Shown in pieces: positions 11,801-21,930 of a stretch of DNA of 64,000 bases (position 1 is its first letter; each line of letters opens with the position of its first letter). Below the pieces are notes generated by a model. It had not been told where the DNA came from. It did no database searches and saw only the letters and a list, made by a program, of their open reading frames with translations. The DNA comes from Letharia columbiana (taxonomy: Eukaryota > Ascomycota > Lecanoromycetes > Lecanorales > Parmeliaceae). Position numbers and translations under genes: made by a program. Location of the stretch: NCBI RefSeq assembly GCF_014066305.1, contig NW_023501114.1, forward strand, positions 62,001-126,000. Reading direction: 5' to 3'.

Positions 11801-14800
11801 GATCTAATTAATAATCCAGCCACCTATTAGTAATATATAAATAATATTCTATTCGAGTATCTAAACGACTTCTGTTAAGTCTATCTTAACGATATTCTTA
11901 TTTACAGTCGATCGAGAAAGAAATACATTACGTATATTCGAAAGATTCTTTAGAAGCTACGGAAGGCCGGATTGCAGATAGATATTCTCAAATGCGAATT
12001 TCATATTTAAGAGACGAAGTTTTTAGGCCTTCTTATTTCGATTAATAGCCTTTAAATAAACTCTATCAAAATTTAAGCTGTTATTAAATAATCTACCCCT
12101 ATTAATTTAAAGGAGATATAGATCTTTATTAACTTTTACAACTTCTATCGTCGATTTATAAGAGATTTCTCGAAAATTGTAAAACTAATAATAAAACTTA
12201 TAGTTAAGAAAGTAATATTCGATTAATTACCGGCCTATTAGAAAGTCTTTTATTTACTAAAGATAGCCGTTATAAGAGCTTCGATTCTACGCTATTTCGA
12301 TAGATCGAAGAACGTTATACTCGAAACGAACTCCTCTAATTACGTTAATAATAATATTCTATTCTAGTATAACGACGACGAAGTCTTATACCCGATAGCT
12401 TTCTATAGTAAGAACCTCACCCCAGCTAAGTATAACTATTAGATCTACGATAAGAAGTTACTAGCTATTATTCGCTATCTAGAATACTAACGTCCTAAGC
12501 TAAAATACATCGATATCTCTATTAAGATCTTCATGGATTATAAAGGCTTAATATACTTTACTAAAGAAAGGAATTTAAGTCGTCGCTAGGCTCGCTATTT
12601 AGATATACTATTCGAATTTAATATTAAAATTATCTATCGTCTAGGGCCTTAGAACGTTAAGGCCGACGTATTTATATATATAGCCAGTTCTAAGCCGAAT
12701 AGCTTAGAGAACGAACGCTTAAAGTAGTAGTATTAGATAATACTTACGCTTAATCATTTAAAACTTAATAATAGCGACGTCGAAATATATACTATCGACG
12801 ATCTCTATCTTTTATAGAATAGTCTAAGAAAATAAGGCTAATAAGTTTTATAACGAGATTCGTAAGGCAATTGCGGAAGGTAAGGACAGACTTCGTAGAG
12901 TTACGCTTAATAAGTGCTTTATAGAGGATGGGGTACTCTATTATAGAGACCGCCTATAGATACTAGAAGGTCTATATACTAACGTTATTCGCGAAGTATA
13001 TGATTAGCTCTTATATAAACATTTCGATATAGTCCGTATCTATAAGCTACTTAAGCGGAAATACTATTAATAAGATATAAAAGCTATCGTTACTATTTAT
13101 ATCCGAAATTACTACATCTACTATAGGTCTAAGGCCCCTCGTAATCGGAAATATAGCCTGCTATAATCTCTATTAATTCCTTAAAAGCGATAATAGAATA
13201 TCTCGATAGACTTCGTGATGGGTTTACTCATATCTGATGAATATAACGCTATCTGGGTAGCGATAGACCGACTTATTAAGGAACGATACTACGTCGCGTG
13301 CTCTAATATAGATGAAGGAATTACGGTAGAAAAAACGGTTAACATGTTACTTAAGGAGGTCTTTCGCTTATATAGCCTACCGGTGTCGATAGTTTCGGAT
13401 AGGGGCTTTTAATTTATATCGATAATATGGAAAGTCTTTTATAAATGACTCGGGATTAAGGCTAAGCTATTAATAGTCTTTTACTCCAAAATCGATAGAT
13501 AGACTAAACGGGCTAACTAGAATATAAAACGCTATCTTCGAATATATTATAATTATATATAAGACGATTAGTCTAGATAATTATCTATTATCGAGTTCGT
13601 CGATAATAATACTACTTCCATAGCGATGGGTGTTCTATTATTCTTTATAAATAAGGGCTTTCACCCTCGAATAAGTTTTAGCTTAGATACTATCGACTAT
13701 AATATCACTTATAAGCGCCTCGACGCTACTTAAGCAGAGGATATTATCGAGTATATACAGTAGGTTCTTAACTATATCTAAAGTAATATAAATCGCGCTT
13801 AAAAGGCTATAGTAACCTAGGCCAATAAGCGATAACAGAAGGTTACTTTTAAAGTAGGCGATATAATCTTTCTTAGTAGTAAGAATATTACCTCGAATCG
13901 ATCATCTCGAAAACTGAATAATAAGAGGTATAGCCTATTTAAAGTGATAGGTCTCGTGAAAACCTCATATCGCTTAAAGCTTTCAGTGAGTATAAAGATC
14001 CATAATATATTTCACCCCAATCTCTTAAGCCTCATATCGATAGACCCCTTGCTTAGATAAATTAATTCTTTATCGAAGTACGTTACTGTTAAGGGCCGAA
14101 TCGAATAGATAGTAAAGGAGATTATCGCCTTTAAATTCATCAATAAGCCGTCTTAAGTATCGAGTGAAATGGGAGAGTCTCGATAAGGACCTTAAATAGT
14201 ATAACTCGGACGATGGCGAATTCGAAAACTGTTAAGATATAATCGACGATTTCCATAAACGGTATCTGAAAGCAGCCCACTAGGCACGGCAATACCTCGG
14301 ATATCGTGTTTTTGAACGAATTGGAACCGTCCGATGTCTTTAACGGCTTTATCTTTTTTCGCGTTCGCAATTCGATTCCTTAAGCCCATATTGCTTTATA
14401 ACAGCCTCAGTCCAGGCCTACTAAGCCGGCTCCCCTTGTTGACACAACCCTTGACATGTTCCGGGGCCATACCAGGTTACACACGGATCTTACTGTCGCC
14501 GTCGCTGGGCATAATCGATGTTGACCAGGTTGCTTATCACGGAGAGGCCTACGCCAAACTAATTTGATACTAAATTAAAGTTTAGCGCCTACGGCTCGAT
14601 TCGGTTCGGGACCTCTCGACTAATCAAGTCGCACCATTCCATCAATATCCTTTGCGCTGGAATACCAACTCGGGAATCACCATCACCCACCAAAACACTT
14701 ATAATCACTACTCGCCCATTGCCACACCGATTTCTTTTAGACTAGGACTTCTATGCTCGCCATATCTCTGGCTAGCGATGACGCCAACGCGAAGGCCGAG

Positions 14801-14975
14801 ATACAAGCTCTCATTACCCGTGCTGCCGCCGGGGAAGACCGCAGTGTTGAAGGTCCTAGACACTAAAAGTTCTTTATTATTTCATCAATTTTCAAGCGAG
14901 CGTGCATACACACTATTTTTACTACTCTTTTATTTATTAATCATGAGGGTATGATTCTATAAGGGGGGGGGGGTA
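8801..14975 (+). mobile_element. RIP-degraded Ty3/Gypsy chromovirus retrotransposon
   Basis: Reading the plus strand through frequent TAG/TAA stops gives a complete gag-pol order. A gag-like region lies near 9430-9700. The RT lead-in follows at about 11330-11500 (FDRTKVNELLLYRSYNHKL). Next come the RT core at about 11670-11830 (LTRLDIIAVFNKLRIYPDS), RNase H at about 12300-12720 (YLDILFEFNIKIIYRLGP), and the integrase core at 13200-13410 (WVAIDRLIKERYYVACSN; SIVSDRG). An SH3-like integrase tail is at 13850-14030 (IHNIFHPNLLS), then a chromodomain at about 14140-14280 (YRVKWESLDKDL; DIIDDFHKRY). Many expected Gln codons are TAG or TAA, the RIP signature. The stretch from about 14380 to 14975 has normal composition and ends in a long G run like a polypurine tract. 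No intact frame remains, so the element is immobile. Confidence 0.85.
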
Positions 14976-15162
14976 GTGTTACGAGCGTACCCTGCATCTC
15001 CCTTAACACACCATTCAGCCCTATGGCCTATTAGGGCCTAGCGTGTCTTGGCAGAGCCATCTGCTACTATCTGATGCCTTCTATCTACATAGCTGTCCGG
15101 TACCTAGTTGTCTTATTCAATATACCTACATTGATACCACATCTATACCAAACCAAAAAAAC
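14976..15162 (+). repeat. Probable truncated 3' LTR of the chromovirus
   Basis: Directly after a G12 polypurine-like tract the sequence begins TGTTACGAGCGTACCCTGC, a typical LTR start. It runs without RIP signs for about 185 bp and is then interrupted by the homopolymer block at 15163-15372. No matching 5' LTR is visible upstream of 8800, so the assignment rests on position and the TG start only. Confidence 0.5.
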
Positions 15163-15178
15163 GGGGTTAAAAAAATTT

Positions 15179-15209
<31 letters not shown>

Positions 15210-15236
15210 TTTTTTTAAAAAAAAAAAAATTTTTTT

Positions 15237-15289
<53 letters not shown>

Positions 15290-15312
15290 TTTATTAAAAA
15301 AAGGGGGGGGGG

Positions 15313-15347
<35 letters not shown>

Positions 15348-15372
15348 AAAATAAATAAAAAAAAAAAAAAGG
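15155..15372. repeat. A/T/G homopolymer block
   Basis: About 210 bp made almost entirely of alternating long A and T runs with one G run (about 15302-15312). No biological repeat unit is seen. It falls inside the presumed LTR and looks like a poorly resolved low-complexity or gap region of the assembly rather than genuine sequence. Confidence 0.8.
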
Positions 15373-15463
15373 GAGGTACTGACGAGACTTTCCCATCCCA
15401 TATGTAGAACTTCATCAGTCATAGAGTCCTTCAACTCGTATCAAACGCTAATTGCCACGTACT

Positions 15464-17252
15464 CTACGCAAACATATCATCAGTACCTGGGTCGTCGCTG
15501 GACACTGTTGGTGTCGTCCAGATATGCATCCCGCTGGTAATGCTGCTTTGCTCTTGTTGCACATTGAGGCCGGTGTATTGGTCTGCTGCAGATGAACTTT
15601 TCTGGAAAGGATCCGATAGCCAAGGATCTTGCATTAAGCTACTGCCATCGTCCGAAGAGGAAGCTGGGAAGGTACCGTAGTCGTAGGTGGCCGTCGGAAC
15701 CCCGCCCAATGCCGAGACACCATGATGAAGGGTGTCGGCGGGTGCTACAAACTGAAACTGGTCGTGTTCCGAGCTCGGCTCATATGCTCCTTCCGTGATG
15801 GAACCATAGCCGCTTGTCGGCACGTTAGCACTCGATCCTATTGCTCCATGAATCGGTGCAAAGCCAAGCGGCTTGTAGTCGTTGAGCAAATGCCAATTGG
15901 ACTGGCGCGCGTTGTACGCTGCTTTCGCGAGAGCTGCCGCATGCTTTGTATCGGATGGCCCTATTTCGAGATCGTGCTGCAAACCTTTCACAACATGCCT
16001 TTCCCAGATGATTTTTGAAGACTCCCAGCCCAGTAGGGAATCTAGTTGAGCTTTCCAGGCACTCGCCATTCTTGGTTGTAACAACAAGCCTTCTATTACT
16101 TTGGTAGTGTCCCACTCATCAAGTGTTTGACCGCGCTCGAAATGCGTTGCGACATGCTTGAGACGATCTCCAAAGGTGTGAACCAGGTAACCACAGAAGC
16201 CACATGACCACGCTTGCTTCTTGGTGGTTTCTTTCCACTTATCCGCTATGGCTCTACCTTGGGCCTTCCCCTGAACGTCGTGTAATTTCTTCAAATGTTC
16301 GACCAAGTCAGCCCTTCTCTTACAAAAGAACGAGCCTGGGACTCCCTTTCCACATATCTGGATCTTGTGCGCGCCAAGATGCTTTTCGCTTGGGTTCGAT
16401 ATTCCGCAAAGGATACATTTGGTGCCGCCCTCAGTCTTTTCTAATGGGCCCCCAAGCATACAGACATATGTATCCACATGCTCCTTCTCGTGTTTCTTCC
16501 AGTCCGAGAGATTCTTGTAAGGGCGCCGGATCTCGCAGATAGTGCACCAATAGAGATTGACTGCCTTTGTTGCTTTGCGTGAAGTATTGGTCTTGTCAAA
16601 CGTCTGGTGCTGGTCAAGGTCGGAAGTATTCGGGGTGATTTGATGGGAGCCTTCAATCTGAACGCCATTGGGCGGCGCGCGGACAGATGCGCTACCGCCG
16701 GGAGCGTGCACAGTTCCCTGCAAATGCCCCGAGGAGGGGAGGTACGAGTATGCGAAGCCAGATTCTTGGCCGATAAGGCCCCGCGGGTAATTGCGTTGTT
16801 CAGTGTCGCTTGCTAGTCAGCGTCAGCTCTTTGAAACCTAAAAAATTTCGTAAGTCCTCACAAAGCTTGCGAGCTTGTTCCAACAAGGTCCTGATTTTAT
16901 CATCGGCATAATCTCTCAGTGCCCCGACAGCCAGGACTTGGTCGCTTGAGAGTGAGCCATGGCCAGGAAAATAGTGGAGGCTTGGACTGAGAGACCGCGC
17001 AAGTGTGAGGTACGCGAAAATGATTTTGTCATGCTGATCGAGTAAAATCGTGATGGCCTTCTGCGGCTCCAGACGAGTGGTTGCGGAATTCTGCGCCAAT
17101 GACGGGGAAGGTCTCTCTAGCGCATGAGCTAAGCCTGAAACGGGCCTCTGCAAATCGTCAAAACCCATTATTATTAAGAGCACGAAAGAACAAAGGGCAA
17201 CTTTCGCACAACGCGCACACCTTATTATTGAAATCACACCACAACCACGCAT
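15464..17252 (-). CDS. C2H2-type zinc-finger protein, paralog 2
   Basis: Two exons: 17252-16862 and 16812-15464. The 49-nt intron has a GTGAGG donor, a GCTGAC branch and a CTAG acceptor, in phase 1. From the ATG at 17252 the product is 579 aa; the ATG at 17168 (551 aa) is also possible and avoids an odd Cys-rich leader. Exon 1 carries the shared block LSSDQVLAVGALRDYADD...LLEQAR. Exon 2 has the best-preserved fingers of the three paralogs: C-x2-C-x14-H-x3-H (residues 220-242), C-x2-C-x8-H-x3-H (263-279), a CKRRADLVEHLKKLH unit, and C-x2-C-x12-H-x3-H (334-354). A conserved DEWDTTKVIEGLLLQPRM segment and a Ser/Gly-rich tail follow. The role is unknown; nucleic-acid binding is inferred from the fingers. 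The gene ends just inside the low-complexity block and seems complete. Confidence 0.78.
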
Positions 17253-18929
17253 CCTACGGACCTGAGGCCTTCAGTACGGTGATCAGCTCATTATTTGGTA
17301 TAGGGCCCGTATTAATAATGAAGCGATTACACGACTGTGGGCCTCAGGACCAAAATAACCCCTGAAGATCGTAAGTAACGCGTCCTTTCGAGAGGCAGTA
17401 TTTCCTCCTCTCACTGGATTTAATAGTCAATTATCACTGTCACACACCGATCTTCCCTCCTAAAAGTAATATTATCATCATTATCATCAGCAATAATAAT
17501 ACCAATTCTGCTCTTTCGACATCGGTATTAGACGCTATATATTATTTCAGTTATTTCAGCTTTAACGCCTTTACACTGTAATAACTATATTTCACTTTAC
17601 ACTAATTCACCAATCAAACTACACCGTTACACCACATCTATTCTAAGAGATATATCTCTTTTCCCTTCATCGACTAGCAATTAGCCTACAACGCGAAAGA
17701 ATCTCCACCTTTCTTCGTGCCTTCTGGAGGTGCCTTGAGATATATAGTACAAATCGTTCGACCTCGCTCTATCGAAACGTATCCGACGTGTGGTACCGGA
17801 TCTTGAACCTCGGCCTTGTTTATCGAGTAATGGATTGCTGAGAGTAGTAACCTTCAGTAATTATTAGAGCAACCCCGCCGAGCAGAATGATTGACAAAGA
17901 GTTGGATTTGGATATTATTTCTACGGGACTCCCGGCTCAGTGGAGTCCTTCATTCATCTACAAGCACACACACATGAGGGTTACGGGTCAAAAAGAAGGA
18001 TACGGCACTTGAGTCAGGGCTCTGCGTTTGTAGGGGACCCCCTTTCAGCTTTCGGCTAGTCCAAAACGGTTAGATAGATTAGTTACGCGTCTCGCATAGT
18101 CGGCCATCAAGGCAAGACTTCAGGGTAGTATGATGTAATCAATCAATCAATCAAAGCACGAAAGAACAAAGGGCGAGAGGTGCTGAAACTTACAACTATT
18201 TGTCGCTGTTCGTCTAATTGATCTGACTGACCTGCTTGGCCAACCTGGCCGACCCTAATACGTTGTGAGAGTGGTGGACCGCCGAGCGGAATTCACGGTA
18301 TTTGTGTGGATGTTATACCCTGACTTCCAACATTGCCTGAGCTGAGTTGCCTGAGCTGAGATGACTAGCGTGCTTCTCCTTCTTTCGGAGATAACCAATT
18401 CGCTCTTTCGTAGAGGACACAACCAGCTCTCATACCATTGCAACGCTAGCTTCTTGCAACAAAACTTTGGGGTACAAAGTTTCAAGTCAGCATGATCTCT
18501 ACAGCTTTGCTCCCACAGATGCTGAGCCGATTATCGTTGTTGTTGGAAATTATGAATGGCAAGGCGACTACACCTTTCTCAGATTAAGATATTTCATGGC
18601 GATGTCGGCAGGCTCGTAGATCGGTCGGAGCGATTGGTCCATCCATTTCAACCCTGGCATCAGGCCTTCCTGCATCATGCCTGCAACATTCCTTCCCTCG
18701 CATGAACCAGCACATCAGTACTCTCGCTTACCCCAGGTATCTTAAGGTCACACATCCGTAGAATCGAAACGTAATTCCATTCTAACTCAGCCTTCATCGC
18801 CGCTATACATACAAGAGCTTATATGCCCGTTCGCAACCACTGTTGCAGCTTCACGTTAACAGAGACAAATGAGGAAAGCTGATGCTTTCCGCGATTGTCT
18901 TCCTCAGCCCCAACAGCTCAGGGGAGCTA
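17253..18929. other. Intergenic region upstream of paralog 2
   Basis: Balanced to moderately AT-rich DNA with simple repeats: ATC/ATT-type triplets at about 17465-17505 and (AATC)n at about 18136-18153. A 19-bp direct repeat, GCACGAAAGAACAAAGGGC, occurs at 17180-17198 (inside the presumed 5' end of paralog 2) and at 18156-18174. No coding or RNA gene is supported. Confidence 0.4.
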
Positions 18930-19564
18930 AGGGCCAGTTCGGTAACCACATATTTTGAAAATAACCCCTACTTATTTTCAACTTAGCGTCATATATATAT
19001 ATAGAGTATCGTTCGATTATTATATTTTTAAAATATATTTTTAACATATCTAAAAATAAGTCTTAAGTCTTATTTTTTAGTAAAATAAGGTTAAGTACGC
19101 TAAAATAATAGATATTTATAACTAATATATATATAGATATTAAGAGTTACTCTTAACTTTAATCCTATTAATAAAGATATTAGTAGGAATATTAATAGAA
19201 ATATTAGTAGAAGATATTAACTAAAATATTAGTAGAGATATTAATAGTAATAACGAGGGTAATAGAAGTATTAATAATAGTTAAAGTCTATATAGTAGTA
19301 GTAATAGATATCTTCGTTATAATAACGTGAAATTATAGAAATTTAATAGTTATTAATAGAGAAGATAATTCTCTTAATTTTTTATAACGATTTTAACTTA
19401 GTCTTAGAAATAGAATTATCGAACGAAATCGTATATATATTTTACATATTTTAAATATAAATTAATATTATTTTTAAGTTATATTTTCATTTATTAAGAG
19501 ATAACGTTATTTAGTAAAAATAAGTAGAGGTTATTTCTAAAATATATAATTATTGAACTGACTC
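18930..19564. mobile_element. RIP-mutated MITE with TA target duplication
   Basis: This 635-bp AT-rich element has long terminal inverted repeats (about 65 bp). The left end reads GGGCCAGTTCGGTAACCACA; the right end reverse-complemented reads GAGTCAGTTCAATAATTATA. Both then continue through ATATTTT..AAATAACC(C/T)CTACTTATTTT. Differences between the arms are largely C-to-T, consistent with RIP. Both ends abut TA (18928-18929 and 19565-19566), as for Tc1/mariner-like transposons. A shared subterminal TCGTTCGAT occurs near both ends. No transposase frame survives, so it is non-autonomous. Confidence 0.7.
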
Positions 19565-19566
19565 TA

Positions 19567-20480
19567 AGTAAGATAGCGAATCTCTCGAGCGAGTAAGTAC
19601 TCTAAATTTGATTCTAAAGTATAGTCGAGGCCTTTAATACGTTACTTTAAGATCGATAGAGAGATTTTTACTAATCCTCCCCGGATAGTCTTAGCAAATT
19701 TATAGGCGGAGAATATTTCGACTCGTATTGACAAGGCATAGGGTATAAGTAGCTATAGTGTAAAATAAAATCGTATTTTATAGAGATCCTAGGAGTATTT
19801 TTAAACCTTAGGAGATTTTTCGCATCTGCCGCTCGGTTACTTTTTGACTTTTTATTACCTTGCTAATATTGTTTTTGTTTTAAAAGATTTAAATTTGTAT
19901 TTATATATTTAAACTTTTATATTAATATTATTATATATTATTATATGTATTTTATTTTAGCTATTTTAAATCGTTTGTTATGTGTTTTTGTTTTTTATAT
20001 TTTATTTTTTATATGATGTTATATTGTCTAGGAGATCTCTAAATCGTAAGATCTTTTTAGTTCTACTATTAATAACTAAGCTATAATTTACATTATAGCG
20101 TAATACTACTTTATAGCCTATACTTCATTTTATTACATTTCATTACCCTCTATAAGATAAGATCTCGAGAATATTACCCCGACGAGAACTTTGACTAAAT
20201 CGCTTTAAAAAGCGTGGATGTAATTTATAGTAGCCAGATCCCGAAAATAAGGCTTAGCATTCGTATTTACGGAAATAATTATAGAAGACTCGCTTTCTTA
20301 GAAGACTCCCGGGAGGAGTCTTAAGCCACGATATTATGAGATTAAAAAATAATTGATATGAGAAGATTCTTCAAGAGGATTTTAGGGTAGATACGTTGAA
20401 TCTTGTAATAAATCTTTTTCTGTAAATGATACTTATGGTATTCTTGTTACATAACTAGCCTACATAGACCATTACGAAAA
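19567..20480. mobile_element. RIP-degraded AT-rich repeat remnant
   Basis: Continuation of AT-rich, stop-filled DNA immediately right of the MITE. Composition returns to normal near 20480. No reading frame, LTR or inverted repeat could be recognised, so it is called only from composition and its RIP-like dinucleotide character. Confidence 0.45.
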
Positions 20481-20811
20481 ACCCTCTGCCGACCTGAGTG
20501 CATCACGAATGCAATGTAGTCTCAGTACTCAGACTCTATTCGGAAGGGTTGGTGGTAGTGGTGGGTCGGAAAAACATTTCTTCCGCGCCGAAATTAGTCT
20601 CAGTATGTAAATGCAACGGCAGAGGGTGCCAGTACGAGCCAGGCAGCAATTCACGTGTGCTTTGCTACTTCAGTGCCCAGCTTTTGGCGCTTGAGAGCTG
20701 TGCATCCGGGCAGACGCTCCTGAATCGAAGCCATCGCCTGGGAATTGGACATATCGAGGAAGGAATCTGCATCTAGCTTGGCTGAGCCGAGCTGATCTGT
20801 AGGGGCGCTTC

Positions 20812-21259
20812 CAGGGCTGGCAATGGTGGACCAACTAACTGGTCCACTACCAGTGGAACCGTTAGTTTCTCGTAGTTGATGGTGTAGTTTGAGGTCTACC
20901 GGTTGGTAGTCAGTGCAGTTCTGACCTTAAAACCAACTGGTTCAACTGATAGTGGAGTATTTTATAATTTTTTTATAAAAAAAGTCGGTTTTTTGGTTAA
21001 AAGAGCTAATAGGTCAATATTTATAGGGCTAAAGTAGGGCTGAAATAGGCTGATAGAACTTTACACTTGATATATTAACCGGCCCCCCCCCCCCTGAGCG
21101 ATATTTTATCTTTTATTACAACTGCTCCACTATCAGTTGCACTGATAGTGGGGTAGTTGGTTTTCAATATATGGTAGTTGGTGCAGTTTCGATTTCCAAA
21201 TCTAGTAGTTAATGCAGTTTACCCTCTAAAACCAACAATTTCCACCGTTGCCAGCCCTG
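20812..21259. mobile_element. Non-autonomous hAT element (MITE)
   Basis: This 448-bp element has terminal inverted repeats CAGGGCTGGCAAYGGTGGA at both ends and a perfect 8-bp target-site duplication GGCGCTTC (20804-20811 and 21260-21267). CAGGG-type termini with an 8-bp duplication are diagnostic of the hAT superfamily. Inside are several subterminal copies of a TAGTTG..GCAGTTT-like motif, a C12-C13 run near 21081 and no coding capacity. The ends differ at one position in the first 19, and there is little RIP damage, so the insertion is young or too short to be recognised by RIP. Confidence 0.88.
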
Positions 21260-21267
21260 GGCGCTTC

Positions 21268-21930
21268 ACGCAGTGCACAGCGAGGGCACAGGAGGCTAGG
21301 ATGACAGCTGTACTGGGAAGATAAGGAGAAGAGCGGTTTAGGCAACGCGAGGAAATCAATCCAGCGCTCTGTTGTCCAGGGAGACCAGGGTAGTCTTGAC
21401 GTGGAAGATAAAGACTGGGGAGGGCGCGCGACTGGGTAGCAGAAGCATGCTCGTGGAGTCTTCGACGATAGCATACAACGGAGATGTCGTACAGGGATAA
21501 CATGACTGACAGAATACTAAAGGGTCAATAAACCGCTGCCTACTGTTCAAACGCAACCCATCTGGTAGCGGACCAGGATTGAGTCCTAGCTCGGAACCTG
21601 GTAGGCACGGGCGCCATTAGAGAGATTCGGATTTGTGGTGGCGTTCCGAAAAAGACGGTAAAATGCAGTGCTGACTAGGGGAAATAGCTTTGAGAGATAC
21701 TCCGCTTGAACTTGTCTTACTAATTTGTCTGGGTATGGTACCCAAAGATTGAAGAAAACAGCGGTCACGCACGGCCCCTTCTAACACAGTGCTTGCTCCG
21801 ATGTTAGCCTGGGGGTTCAGAAGGGCTCAGAAGGATTCTGAAAACGCGCAAATTTGGCATCAACTCCAGTGCAGTAGTCGAAACATTCATTCCATGTATT
21901 CGTGTCCAGCTCATTACCTCGTTACATACA
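21268..21930. other. Intergenic, 3' flank of paralog 3
   Basis: Short overlapping open frames on the minus strand (within 21219-21768) have no recognisable content. Nothing else was seen. Confidence 0.35.

Noticed and set aside
13215..13412. 65-codon ORF called as a separate gene
   Set aside because: It is the surviving piece of the integrase core of the RIP-mutated chromovirus, not an independent gene.
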